Assembly: GCA_964429715.1 (NCBI GenBank)
Contig: CAYSCV010000028.1
Span: 1-14,850, forward strand
DNA: 14,850 nucleotides
Direction: 5' to 3'
From: JACPNA01 sp964429715
GTDB lineage: Archaea; Nanobdellota; Nanobdellia; Woesearchaeales; GW2011-AR9
Shown here: piece after piece, positions 6,571 to 13,946 of the stretch
How the letters are laid out: each line of letters opens with the position of its first letter
Numbering within the stretch: position 1 is the first letter of the stretch
Position numbers and translations under genes: made by a program
The notes under the pieces: generated by a model
The model's database searches: none
The model's input: the letters and a program-made list of their open reading frames with translations, nothing else
Told to the model about the DNA's origin: nothing

Positions 6571-7517
6571 TTTTTTCGTATCTTCGCAATGAAAAAACCT
6601 TCCGTGTCATTATCCTGGGGCCAGATGCGTAAAGTATGTTTTATTCTAGGGTCGTATGTTTCGCTGTTGAATTCTAGCACAGGAGGGGAGGTTTTCAAGC
6701 CAGGTAGTTTGACTTTGAGAATTTCGGCGTTAGGGAAGGTTTGAAGAAGGTAGTTGACAACGCCTTCGTTTTCTTCGGGTTCAACAGAACAGGTGGAGTA
6801 GACCATCTCGCCACCGGGGCGGAGATTCTCAAATGCGCGATGAGCGAGTTCTTTTTGTTGTTTAGCTAACTTTGTAATCATGTTAGGGTTCCAGATGTGG
6901 ATGGTTTTGAGGGATTTACGAATTGTTCCGGTGCCAGAGCAAGGAGCATCAACTAATATTTTATCGAATTGGAATTGATAGAAGCGTTTGCCGTGCATTA
7001 AAGAGATGACGGTGTTGGTAAGACCGCTGCGTTGTAAATTGATGCCTAATGATTGTAAACGTTGGCCTTTGTAATCATTGGCAACGATTAAACCGGTATT
7101 TTTCATCATGGCACCCATCTGCGTTGTTTTTGAACCGGGAGCGGCGCAGAGGTCAAGTACGAGATCATGCGGTTGTGGCTGCAAAACTAAAGGAGGGATC
7201 ATAGAGGCGGCTTCTTGGACGTAAATCTGGCCGAGATGGTGTTCAAACAAATTACCAACGTCTCGTCTGTCATCGTGAGCGATCCAGAAGCCTTCTTTAC
7301 ACCAGGGAATGGGTTCGAGATGCCAGCCTTTTGATTCAATGGAGGCTTTGATTTCTTTGATGGAGCCGCGAATAGTATTTATGCGAATAGATCTTCTGAG
7401 GAAAGAGAGGGAGTAGAGTTTAAATTGTTCGAAGTCAGTTAATTTTGAGTAGCGTTCGATGAAGACGGGTTTGAATATTATTGTTTCTGTGGTAGGAATC
7501 TGTTGCGGGTTAGACAT
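6555..7517 (-). CDS. NOL1/NOP2/Sun family RNA (cytosine-5) methyltransferase
   Basis: A 320-residue SAM-dependent RNA m5C methyltransferase. The SAM motif LDLCAAPGSKT is at 121-131, the catalytic motif IV DAPCSG at 190-195 (Cys193) and motif VI STCSVEPEENE at 241-251 with the second Cys243. The N-terminal portion contains RSIRINTIRG (42-51), typical of the family, but there is no N-terminal NusB domain and no PUA domain is evident. It probably modifies tRNA or rRNA; which one cannot be told. Start: an in-frame extension to 7622 exists, but the TATA box TATTTAAATG (7541-7549) lies 28 bases before ATG 7517 and inside that extension, so MSNPQQ is preferred, leaderless. Divergent from GAPDH. Confidence 0.92.
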   Translation of the reverse strand: MSNPQQIPTTETIIFKPVFIERYSKLTDFEQFKLYSLSFLRRSIRINTIRGSIKEIKASIESKGWHLEPIPWCKEGFWIAHDDRRDVGNLFEHHLGQIYVQEAASMIPPLVLQPQPHDLVLDLCAAPGSKTTQMGAMMKNTGLIVANDYKGQRLQSLGINLQRSGLTNTVISLMHGKRFYQFQFDKILVDAPCSGTGTIRKSLKTIHIWNPNMITKLAKQQKELAHRAFENLRPGGEMVYSTCSVEPEENEGVVNYLLQTFPNAEILKVKLPGLKTSPPVLEFNSETYDPRIKHTLRIWPQDNDTEGFFIAKIRKNPTND

Positions 7518-7540
7518 GATGAAGTTAGGATATAATAGTG

Positions 7541-7549
7541 TATTTAAAT
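7541..7549 (-). promoter_or_regulatory. TATA box for the RNA methyltransferase gene
   Basis: Minus-strand ATTTAAATA about 28 bases before ATG 7517. It decides between the two possible starts. Confidence 0.6.
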
Positions 7550-7578
7550 GAGTTGTGGAAAGAAAAGCGAAGGAAGAG

Positions 7579-7592
7579 TAAATTATATTAAG
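7579..7592 (+). promoter_or_regulatory. TATA-like box for the GAPDH gene
   Basis: TAAATTATATTAAG preceded by purine-rich GGAAGAG. Start of transcription near 7613 would leave a leader of about 35 bases with GAGGTG at 7638-7643. Confidence 0.4.
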
Positions 7593-7648
7593 TAAAAGAG
7601 ATATGTTTGACTCATAACTCATTATATTATGAAAAAAGAGGTGTAAAC

Positions 7649-8665
7649 ATGGTTATCAATGTAGCAATTAACGGTTTTGGAAGAATAGGGCGGATGGTTC
7701 TTAGAGCAGGGTGGCCAGATAAAAAGATAAATATCATAGCGGTGAATGATTTAACGGATACAAAGACGCTTGCGCATCTGTTGCAGTATGATTCTGTGCA
7801 TGGGAGATTTGGTGAATCGGTTACTTTTGATGCGCAGCATATTATTATTGGCAAGAAGAAAGTTTTGGTGTTAGCAGAGAAAGATCCTACAAAATTACCC
7901 TGGAAGAAGTTGAAAATTGATGTGGTGGTTGAGAGTACAGGGAGATTTACCAAACCACAGGATGCAGCGCTGCATTTAGCGGGGGGGGCACGGAAAGTGT
8001 TAGTATCTGCGCCGTGCAAGTGTGAGGAAAATGTATGTCCAATCAATACGACGACGTTAGTATATGGGGTAAATGAAAAAACGTATGATCGAAAGAGGCA
8101 CAACGTGGTTTCTAACGCATCTTGTACTACGAATTGTGTGGCACCGGTGTTGAAAGTGCTGCAAGATTATATAGGGATCAAACGGTGTTTTTTTACAACA
8201 GTACATGCGTTTACAGCAGATCAGAATATTGTGGATGGGCCACATACAGATTTACGGCGAGGGCGAACAGCAGGGTTAAATATTGTGCCGACGTCTTCGG
8301 GTGCGGATATTGCAACGATTGAGGCAATTCCGGCGTTGCGAGGAAGAATTCGCGGATTTGCGTTGCGTGTACCGGTTGCCGATGGGAGTATCACGGATTT
8401 TACAATTGAAACAGAGAAAGATGTGACGCCGGAGCAAATTAATGCGTTGTTTAAACGTGAGGCTTTAGGAAAGTACAAACAAGTGATAGAATATTCTGAA
8501 GATGAATTAGTCTCATCTGACATCATTCATAACTCTCATTCAGCAATTTTTGATTCAACATTGACAAAAGTCGTCGATAAACGGGTGTTGAAGATTGTGG
8601 CATGGTATGATAATGAGTGGGGATATAGCTGCAGAATGATTGATATGATTAAATTTATTACGTGA
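7649..8665 (+). CDS. gap: Class I (bacterial-type) glyceraldehyde-3-phosphate dehydrogenase
   Basis: A 338-residue GAPDH, which oxidises and phosphorylates glyceraldehyde-3-phosphate in glycolysis, probably with NAD. It has the Rossmann motif INGFGRIGR (7-15), Asp34 in VNDL favouring NAD, the catalytic SNASCTTNC (155-163, Cys159) and His186 in TTVHAFTADQ, and the C-terminal AWYDNEWGYS. Archaea usually carry a different class (GapII) with little sequence similarity, so this is a bacterial-type enzyme. An unusual CKCEENVC (123-130) replaces the normal SAPAKG loop, and a run of eight G is at 7981-7988. The start at 7649 is chosen for GAGGTG five bases upstream; an in-frame ATG at 7607 lies before it. 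A hairpin terminator follows the stop. Confidence 0.95.
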   Translation: MVINVAINGFGRIGRMVLRAGWPDKKINIIAVNDLTDTKTLAHLLQYDSVHGRFGESVTFDAQHIIIGKKKVLVLAEKDPTKLPWKKLKIDVVVESTGRFTKPQDAALHLAGGARKVLVSAPCKCEENVCPINTTTLVYGVNEKTYDRKRHNVVSNASCTTNCVAPVLKVLQDYIGIKRCFFTTVHAFTADQNIVDGPHTDLRRGRTAGLNIVPTSSGADIATIEAIPALRGRIRGFALRVPVADGSITDFTIETEKDVTPEQINALFKREALGKYKQVIEYSEDELVSSDIIHNSHSAIFDSTLTKVVDKRVLKIVAWYDNEWGYSCRMIDMIKFIT

Positions 8666-8670
8666 TTTTT

Positions 8671-8700
8671 TGAAACTACTCTGTTTCATTTTTTGTTTTC
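8671..8700 (+). terminator. Terminator of the GAPDH gene
   Basis: TGAAAC (8671-8676) pairs with GTTTCA (8683-8688) across a six-base loop, followed by ATTTTTTGTTTTC. It lies six bases after the stop codon. Confidence 0.65.
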
Positions 8701-8746
8701 TGTTTTTTATTTTGATTATTTTTTGAAAATGTTAAAATCCGAAACA

Positions 8747-8754
8747 TTTATATT
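8747..8754 (+). promoter_or_regulatory. TATA box for the small lysine-rich unit
   Basis: TTTATATT preceded by CCGAAACA, a good BRE/TATA combination. It lies after the GAPDH terminator and no longer gene follows on this strand, so it should drive a short RNA beginning near 8778. Confidence 0.5.
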
Positions 8755-8882
8755 CTCAAAAGATTTATCATGTAATACAATTGGTGTTTATCGTCGAGAA
8801 GAATTTTTTCTCAGAATATCAATCTACATCGAGAAATTACATAAGATTTTTCATGTTCAATCAAAAAATGAGGTGAGGATTC

Positions 8883-8915
8883 ATGGCAAAGAAAAAAGCA
8901 GCTAAGAAGAAATAA
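8883..8915 (+). CDS. Ten-residue lysine-rich micro-ORF (MAKKKAAKKK)
   Basis: The reading frame encodes MAKKKAAKKK, six of ten residues Lys. It is too short for normal gene calling, but its signals are strong: GAGGTGAGG (8870-8878) just before the ATG, the same ribosome binding site type as GAPDH and the membrane protein; a TATA box at 8747; and a 10-bp hairpin with T-rich tail directly after. A stop codon in the same frame (TGA, 8874-8876) upstream shows it does not continue leftwards. It might be a basic micropeptide binding nucleic acid, or a leader in a mostly noncoding RNA. The peptide resembles the basic tail of the DUF5684-like protein nearby (ITKKKK). Not a recognised family. Confidence 0.5.
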   Translation: MAKKKAAKKK

Positions 8916-8925
8916 GATTATAGAT

Positions 8926-8975
8926 GGTAGTTATAGGGAAACTTATAACTACCAGCGTTTTTAATTTTTTATAAT
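8926..8975 (+). terminator. Terminator of the lysine-rich micro-ORF unit
   Basis: GGTAGTTATA (8926-8935) pairs perfectly with TATAACTACC (8944-8953), loop GGGAAACT, followed by AGCGTTTTTAATTTTTT. It ends the short unit that starts near 8778, giving an RNA of roughly 190 bases. Confidence 0.7.
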
Positions 8976-9029
8976 TTAGTTTGGTTTTCTTGGTGTTGAA
9001 GTTTGAAGAAGAGGTGTAAATGTTAGGTG

Positions 9030-9797
9030 TTAATCGTGAGATTTAGAATAGAGCTGAGAGATTGGCTGATTTGTGTTTTTTTGAGGGATTGGTTCTGAGA
9101 TTACTTTGCCATTGCGCACGAGCACACGATAGGCTTGGGCATCTTTTTGAGATCTGAGAATACGATAAGTATCGCCAATAATGGCGATGGCGCAATTATT
9201 ATCTACCGCGAGGCCATTTTTGCGTTTTTGGGTTATCATTTTTTCAAAATGTTTTTTACGAGGGATTCCGAGAGTTTGGTCATTATAATGAGGGCAGAAG
9301 ATGCTCTTTTGTAGATTAAGACCTTTGACGTTGATGTAATTCCATTTCTTAGGATTGTAAAAAGATAAAGAATCACTATGACCAGATGTAAACCAGCAGA
9401 TAGCGCCAGCACTGATACCGCAGAGCACAGTTCCATCTCGCCAGGCAGCTTTGAGAAGAGTGTTGATGCCCAGATGGCGCCAAAGACGCATCATTTTTAA
9501 AGTATTTCCTCCTCCCACATAGATTATATCGGCGTGATTTATTTTTTGAGCTGTTTCTTTTAATGAGAATGGTTTGTTTAACAAGTAGAGAGTGTCAGTG
9601 GTACAACCGAGTTGTTTGTAGTATTTTTGAATTGATTCGGCATAGAGTTTATTGTCGGAGCTGGCGGTTGGGATAAATAAGAAATGAGGATGTTTCTTGT
9701 TTGTGAGTCGAATGATAGCACGATCTATGTTAAGAGTGCTTTTGGTACGAATGTCGCCACCACCGATGGCGACGATCTTGGGAATTATGTTTGACAT
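9030..9797 (-). CDS. Peptidase E-like (S51) serine peptidase
   Basis: A 255-residue protein of peptidase family S51, which includes the Asp-specific dipeptidase PepE and cyanophycinase. The nucleophile elbow GISAGA (127-132) supplies Ser129; SDS (141-143) supplies Asp142 and CPHYND supplies His170, matching the PepE triad. The glycine-rich VAIGGGD (9-15) and IYVGGGNTLKM (92-102) are also characteristic. The enzyme should be cytoplasmic and release Asp from N-terminal Asp dipeptides; a role in degrading another polymer cannot be excluded. Its ATG is 29 bases after the stop of the RelA/SpoT gene on the same strand. No Shine-Dalgarno site is visible; it may be cotranscribed or have a weak promoter around 9825-9834. 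Confidence 0.85.
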   Translation of the reverse strand: MSNIIPKIVAIGGGDIRTKSTLNIDRAIIRLTNKKHPHFLFIPTASSDNKLYAESIQKYYKQLGCTTDTLYLLNKPFSLKETAQKINHADIIYVGGGNTLKMMRLWRHLGINTLLKAAWRDGTVLCGISAGAICWFTSGHSDSLSFYNPKKWNYINVKGLNLQKSIFCPHYNDQTLGIPRKKHFEKMITQKRKNGLAVDNNCAIAIIGDTYRILRSQKDAQAYRVLVRNGKVISEPIPQKNTNQPISQLYSKSHD

Positions 9798-9826
9798 AAA
9801 GAGTTAGATTTTTGTGGAAGATGGGA

Positions 9827-11710
9827 TTATTCAAAGTATATTCTTCTAATACTACGAACTTTTTTAAGTCGTTTGATCATTTCAGTTAATTGGGTGAGAT
9901 CGCGAGGAATGACAGCAAATGAACATTCAGCGCGATTTGGGCCAAGCAGTTTGGCTTTAGCTTCTTTGACTTCAAAGCCGGCGGAGGCGATGGTGTGTAA
10001 GAGGTCGGCAAGAAGACCGCTACGTTCATCAGCGTCAATGGAAAAGCGAATTTTTTGGTTGAATATTCTTTTCCATTGAACATCTACCCAGCGATCTTGT
10101 TCTTTGAGCGCTAAACGACATTCTTGACTATGCACCGAAATGACACGACGTTTGGTGGCAATGCCAGTGATTGGTTCGTCAGGAATCGGTAAGCAGCATT
10201 TGGCAATTTGACAGGCGGCTTGGGAAAATTCTTCAGAGGTGACAAGTGTGCCTTCTTCTTCGCTCACAATGGGTTTTAAGACACGATAATGAAACGCAGG
10301 CAATTGTTCATGTTCTTTTAATGATTTACGGATTTTTTGTTTGGCTCTTGGCGAGTTGACAAATTTTAGCCAGGTTCTTCTGGGGCGCTGACTTTTATTG
10401 GTGAGAATTTCGACGACGTCGCCAGATTGAAGGGGCTGTTTTAATGGAACGAATTTGCCGTTGACATGACCGCCGACACAGTGATCACCAATGTCTTGAT
10501 GAATATGATACGCAAAATCAAGCAGTGTTGCACCTTTGTTGAGTTCTTTGACATCACCTTTGGGGGTATAGCACTGAATGGTATCACTGAAGAGGTCAAC
10601 TTGCACCGTTCCGAGAAGACCTTCTTTTTCAAGGTCTAAGACACTACGTAGCCAGGCAGTTTTCTTTTCAAAGAGTTCATCTGATTTGACTTTTTTATAT
10701 TTCCAGTGGGCAGCCACACCTTCTTCGGCGAATTCGTCCATTTCAGGGGTGCGAATTTGTACTTCGAGCGTGCGATTTTGATGAGTTTTTACACCTGTAT
10801 GGATGGAGCGGTATAAGTTTGGTTTAGGATTGGCAATGTAATCTTTTAGACGGCCTTCGATTGGTTCAAAGTGTTCGTGAAGAAGGCCAAGGATGGTGTA
10901 GCAATCTTTTTCGGTTTCAACGAGGATACGAATGCCTAAGAGGTCGTATTGTTCGTCTAGTTTTACCCCCCGAGTGCTTATTTTTTTGTAAATACTATAG
11001 ATGTGTTTGGAGCGGCCTTTAATTTTAATGATAGTTGCTTTTCCAAACGCAAGTGTTTTTATTTCTTCGATTGTTTGAGCAATATCTTTATCGCGCTGGT
11101 CTTTAGAGGATTCAAGAAAATTAGAGATTTCTTGGTATTTTAGAGGGTTGAGCAGTTTAAATGCGCTATCTTCCAATTGGACACGTAATTTTTCCATGCC
11201 GAGGCGATTGGCGAGGGGAGCATATATTTCAAGTACTTCTTCGGCGATGCGGGATTGTTCGATTTGAGGAAGAAGATGCAGTGTTTGCAGGTTATCGAGT
11301 TTGCTTGCTAATTTAATGAGGATAACACGAATGTCGTGCAAAGTGGTGAGAATAATTTTACGTACGGCTTCGGGGTCGAGCTGTTTATTTTTTATTTTTA
11401 ATGTTTTTAAGCTTTCGAGTTCTTGGAGCAGATGGACGATTTCAAGGCTGAATGCGGTTTCGATTTGTTTAGGCGTTTGATATTGGAGAATACTTTGTAG
11501 GATTCCGGTGAGGATAATTTCTGAGGCAGGTTTATTTTCGGCGAGAATAATAGCGACGCGGAGGTTATGATCGTATTGGGTATCACCGGAAAGACGGGAA
11601 CTTTTGGTGAGATATTGTTTAGTAAGGTCTAATGCTTTTTTGAAGAGGTTGACATCTACTTCGGAATAGTGTTGCTGGGCACAGAATATAAGGAAAGCGG
11701 ATTCGTCCAT
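9827..11710 (-). CDS. RelA/SpoT homologue: (p)ppGpp synthetase with degenerate hydrolase domain
   Basis: A 627-residue long RSH protein. The N-terminal HD domain (about 25-150) keeps YDHNLRVA (His48) but lacks the HD and ED pairs: the position of ALLHDVVED reads GILQSILQY (69-77), and KLADRL reads KLASKL with Ser136, so hydrolysis is probably lost. The synthetase domain is intact: KGRSKHIYSIYKK (231-243), YDLLGIRI (Asp256), RLKD (287-290, the RXKD form of bifunctional enzymes), YRSIHT and EVQIRT (Glu316). It is followed by a TGS domain (372-437), a Cys-rich segment (Cys500, Cys505, Cys506, Cys531) and an ACT domain (553-627). At 627 residues it is shorter than typical bacterial Rel (about 730). 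A TATA-like box lies 27 bases upstream; the enolase stop is 71 bases upstream. RSH proteins are rare in archaea. Confidence 0.92.
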   Translation of the reverse strand: MDESAFLIFCAQQHYSEVDVNLFKKALDLTKQYLTKSSRLSGDTQYDHNLRVAIILAENKPASEIILTGILQSILQYQTPKQIETAFSLEIVHLLQELESLKTLKIKNKQLDPEAVRKIILTTLHDIRVILIKLASKLDNLQTLHLLPQIEQSRIAEEVLEIYAPLANRLGMEKLRVQLEDSAFKLLNPLKYQEISNFLESSKDQRDKDIAQTIEEIKTLAFGKATIIKIKGRSKHIYSIYKKISTRGVKLDEQYDLLGIRILVETEKDCYTILGLLHEHFEPIEGRLKDYIANPKPNLYRSIHTGVKTHQNRTLEVQIRTPEMDEFAEEGVAAHWKYKKVKSDELFEKKTAWLRSVLDLEKEGLLGTVQVDLFSDTIQCYTPKGDVKELNKGATLLDFAYHIHQDIGDHCVGGHVNGKFVPLKQPLQSGDVVEILTNKSQRPRRTWLKFVNSPRAKQKIRKSLKEHEQLPAFHYRVLKPIVSEEEGTLVTSEEFSQAACQIAKCCLPIPDEPITGIATKRRVISVHSQECRLALKEQDRWVDVQWKRIFNQKIRFSIDADERSGLLADLLHTIASAGFEVKEAKAKLLGPNRAECSFAVIPRDLTQLTEMIKRLKKVRSIRRIYFE

Positions 11711-11733
11711 TTATTTTGAGAATGAGAAAGGAG

Positions 11734-11741
11734 TTAAAAAG
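11734..11741 (-). promoter_or_regulatory. TATA-like box for the RelA/SpoT gene
   Basis: Minus-strand CTTTTTAA about 27 bases before ATG 11710, in the 71-base gap after enolase. No Shine-Dalgarno site precedes the start, consistent with a leaderless message. Confidence 0.4.
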
Positions 11742-11781
11742 GTTGTGGAGGGGAATGTTAGATTTTTGAGAGTTAGATGAT

Positions 11782-13041
11782 TTATTTATTTTTAAGTTCC
11801 TCTTCAATTTCCAACAATCGATTATATTTTGCGACACGTTCGCCTCGACACGGTGCACCGGCTTTAATCTGGCCACAGCCGAGAGCAACGGCAAGATCAG
11901 CAATGAAAGAATCGTTGGTTTCGCCCGAGCGATGAGAGACCATGATTTCCCATTTGGCGTTGATGGCTGAGGCTGCAGAGTGTAAAGCTTCAGTTAGTGT
12001 GCCGATTTGGTTGAGTTTGAGTAGCAGGCAAGAACAGCTGTTGTGTTCGATTGCTTGATGGATGCGATGTTGATTGGTAACGGTTAAATCATCACCAACA
12101 ATCTGAATGTGTTTGGCGAGGTTGTTGAGGTTTGCGAAGGATTGGAAGTCATCTTGATGGAATGGATCTTCAATGGAAATAAGAGTAGGATATTTTTTGA
12201 TTAAGGTGAGATAGTAGGTCAGAAGTTGTTGAGAAGTGAGAAATTTGTTGTGAAGCTGATATTTATTTGTTTTGGCATCATAGAATTCAGAAGCGGCGCA
12301 GTCCATGGCAAGGAAGACTTTCTTTTGATAGCCGGCGGATTTGATGGCTTTGCAGAGGAGATCTAAAGCTTGTTGTGCGGTAGTTATAGGAGGAGCAAAG
12401 CCGCCTTCATCGCCTATATTAATTGCAGATGGGCCATATTGTTGTTTGAGGAGTTGTTTTAAAGTGTGATAGACTTCGGTTCCCATCCTTATTGATTCAG
12501 AAAATGTTTTACCTTGAGGTACGATCATGAATTCTTGGATGGCTAATTGGGAGCCTGCGTGTTTGCCACCGTTAATTACATTCATAAATGGATGCGGAAG
12601 TTCAAAAAGAGTTGTGATATTGATTTTTTGTTTGATTAATTGATGGAGGTAGAGGTAGAGAGGTTTATGTTGAGTATTTGCGGCGGCTCGGGCGCAGGCA
12701 AGTGAGACAGCTAACGTGGCGTTGGCACCAAGTTTGGATTTGTTGTCAGTGCCGTCAAGGTCGAGCATGAGTTGGTCAATGTGGGTTTGTTGTGTGCAAT
12801 CTTGGTTGAGGATTTTTGGTTTTATTTTTTTGTGGATGTTGTTGATGGCTTTTTGGACGTCTTTGCCGTGAAATGCTTTTGTTTTATCTCTTAATTCTAC
12901 GGCTTCATGAATACCAGTGGATGCACCAGAAGGGACAGAAGCGGTGCCTGAGGCTGCCGTTGTGGTGATGGTTACTTCAATTGTGGGATTGCCACGACTA
13001 TCGAGAATTCTGCGGGCTTGGATGTTGGTTATTTTTGACAT
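11782..13041 (-). CDS. eno: Enolase (2-phosphoglycerate dehydratase)
   Basis: A 419-residue enolase, converting 2-phosphoglycerate to phosphoenolpyruvate in the cytoplasm. It opens ITNIQARRILDSRGNPTIEV as the family does. Active-site elements are present: SGASTGIHEAVELRD (38-52), the GDEGGFAPP loop (210-218) with Glu212, metal ligands Asp247 (LAMDCAASEFYD), Glu291 (ISIEDPFHQDDF) and Asp318 (VGDDLTVTN), Lys342 (LLKLNQIGTLTEAL), SHRSGETND (369-377) and Lys393. Length is normal. TATA box TTTTAATAATATA is 25-35 bases before the ATG, so leaderless. With GAPDH in the same window it covers two steps of lower glycolysis, though the genes are not adjacent. It is followed by RelA/SpoT on the same strand. 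Confidence 0.97.
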   Translation of the reverse strand: MSKITNIQARRILDSRGNPTIEVTITTTAASGTASVPSGASTGIHEAVELRDKTKAFHGKDVQKAINNIHKKIKPKILNQDCTQQTHIDQLMLDLDGTDNKSKLGANATLAVSLACARAAANTQHKPLYLYLHQLIKQKINITTLFELPHPFMNVINGGKHAGSQLAIQEFMIVPQGKTFSESIRMGTEVYHTLKQLLKQQYGPSAINIGDEGGFAPPITTAQQALDLLCKAIKSAGYQKKVFLAMDCAASEFYDAKTNKYQLHNKFLTSQQLLTYYLTLIKKYPTLISIEDPFHQDDFQSFANLNNLAKHIQIVGDDLTVTNQHRIHQAIEHNSCSCLLLKLNQIGTLTEALHSAASAINAKWEIMVSHRSGETNDSFIADLAVALGCGQIKAGAPCRGERVAKYNRLLEIEEELKNK

Positions 13042-13064
13042 GGTAGGTTCTGGTTGAGTGAAAG

Positions 13065-13077
13065 TATATTATTAAAA
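13065..13077 (-). promoter_or_regulatory. TATA box for the enolase gene
   Basis: Minus-strand TTTTAATAATATA, centred about 29 bases before ATG 13041. It lies in the short gap after the membrane protein gene, so enolase has its own promoter. Confidence 0.5.
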
Positions 13078-13097
13078 CTAAAACAAAACAAAAAAAA

Positions 13098-13688
13098 TTA
13101 TTTCTTTTTCTTGGTAATTTGTTTTTTAACTGCGACTTTTGTGGTTTTCTTTGCTGGCGCAGATGGTACACTTGAACGAAAGGTTGTTTTTGAAGGCAGG
13201 TCATGCCAAGCAAGGAAACCAATGAGTACGAGTAACACAATGTACACAAGATAGTTTACCATTGGAATAAATGTTCCGATATAAATTAAACTTAACCAAC
13301 CTGGATAGCTACGTTGTTCACAGATATGCCACCAAGAAATAATGTATAGTACCATTAGTGGTAAGGAAGTGATAAATGCGAGTATCATAAAAGTCATTGC
13401 GCTACTAAAGTAGAACGAAAGGGATAGTAAAGGTAAGAGACCTAAGAAAATCCATGCCCAATGAAAGCCGCCGAGTTGCAACATCAATGCGCCGTTCACA
13501 AAAGGAATCCAAGCCATCCAAGGATTTGGATGATTTAATTTAGTAGCAATGGTTTTTAACGCCAACGCAAAATAAATATAAAATGTGATTACTATTGCAA
13601 ACATAAATAATACCATTACAAATAAAGCCATTACTGAATAACCCGCCATGAATGTAGGGTCCATTGCTCTTCCGACAAGATTCCACAT
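13098..13688 (-). CDS. DUF5684-like integral membrane protein with lysine-rich tail
   Basis: A 196-residue membrane protein with about four or five hydrophobic segments. The pattern KLNHPNPWMAWIPFVNG, then ICEQRSYPGWLSLIYIG and FIPMVNYLVYIV, matches the repeated 'PWxAWIPxxN ... PGWLxxxxxxPxxN' arrangement of DUF5684-like proteins; function unknown. The last 30 residues are soluble and basic (AKKTTKVAVKKQITKKKK), probably cytoplasmic and able to bind nucleic acid or lipid head groups. The start is set at ATG 13688 because GAGGTG (13695-13700) is six bases upstream; a GTG at 13697 overlaps that site. The TATA box is at 13725-13734. It is the first gene of the minus-strand series that continues with enolase. 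Confidence 0.78.
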   Translation of the reverse strand: MWNLVGRAMDPTFMAGYSVMALFVMVLFMFAIVITFYIYFALALKTIATKLNHPNPWMAWIPFVNGALMLQLGGFHWAWIFLGLLPLLSLSFYFSSAMTFMILAFITSLPLMVLYIISWWHICEQRSYPGWLSLIYIGTFIPMVNYLVYIVLLVLIGFLAWHDLPSKTTFRSSVPSAPAKKTTKVAVKKQITKKKK

Positions 13689-13724
13689 ACATACCACCTC
13701 TTTTTTGTTACTGAAGCGAGGGGG

Positions 13725-13734
13725 ATATTTAAAT
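13725..13734 (-). promoter_or_regulatory. TATA box for the DUF5684-like gene
   Basis: ATTTAAATAT on the minus strand, about 42 bases from the ATG at 13688, leaving a leader of about 15 bases with the GAGGTG site. Confidence 0.55.
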
Positions 13735-13782
13735 GTTTGGATAGGGAGATTTTAGGGAAATGAGGTTCAAATGATTAAATGT

Positions 13783-13800
13783 GAGTGCGTTTAACGATTT
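13783..13800 (+). repeat. 18-bp direct repeat flanking the dyad array, copy 1
   Basis: GAGTGCGTTTAACGATTT matches GAGTGTGTTTAACGATTT at 13947-13964 in 17 of 18 bases. The copies are 164 bases apart and bracket the three dyads. Confidence 0.65.
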
Positions 13801-13814
13801 AGGGGAAGAGAGGA

Positions 13815-13902
13815 TAACTTTAACTCAAATGAAAGTTAGGTTAGGATAACTTCAACCCCAGTTGAACCTATCTTTTGATAACTTTGAATGGAGTTGAAGT
13901 TA
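13815..13902. promoter_or_regulatory. Array of three 24-bp dyads with exact 32-bp period
   Basis: Three imperfect palindromes with left arm TAACTT starting at 13815, 13847 and 13879, and right arm AAGTTA starting at 13833 and 13897 (AACCTA at 13865 in the middle copy). Each is 24 bp with an 8-bp spacer, so the period is exactly 32 bp, about three helical turns, placing the sites on one face of the DNA. They lie in the divergent region between the membrane protein gene and thymidine kinase, about 80 bp from the former TATA box and 120 bp from the latter. A cooperative repressor or nucleoid protein binding site is likely; a replication origin-like element is also possible. Confidence 0.6.
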
Positions 13903-13946
13903 TAATTTTGAGTCTTAAATATAATATTTTGAGTGGGACTATAATT

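Noticed and set aside
7518..7622. N-terminal extension of the RNA methyltransferase
   Set aside because: It spans the TATA box at 7541 and reads as low-complexity hydrophobic sequence unlike the family N-terminus.
8693..8905. 70-residue plus-strand reading frame after GAPDH
   Set aside because: It starts inside the GAPDH terminator tail, has no ribosome site, contains the TATA box at 8747 and overlaps the better supported micro-ORF in another frame.
9020..9046. Short frame MLGVNREI after a GAGGTG
   Set aside because: The ribosome site is only three bases from the ATG, there is no promoter or terminator, and the frame overlaps the 3' end of the peptidase gene.
13763..13775. GGTTCAAAT, resembling a tRNA T-loop
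   Set aside because: No acceptor stem, anticodon arm or D-arm can be placed around it.
13815..13902. CRISPR array
   Set aside because: Only three units, 24-bp imperfect palindromes with 8-bp gaps that are too short for spacers, and no cas gene in the window.
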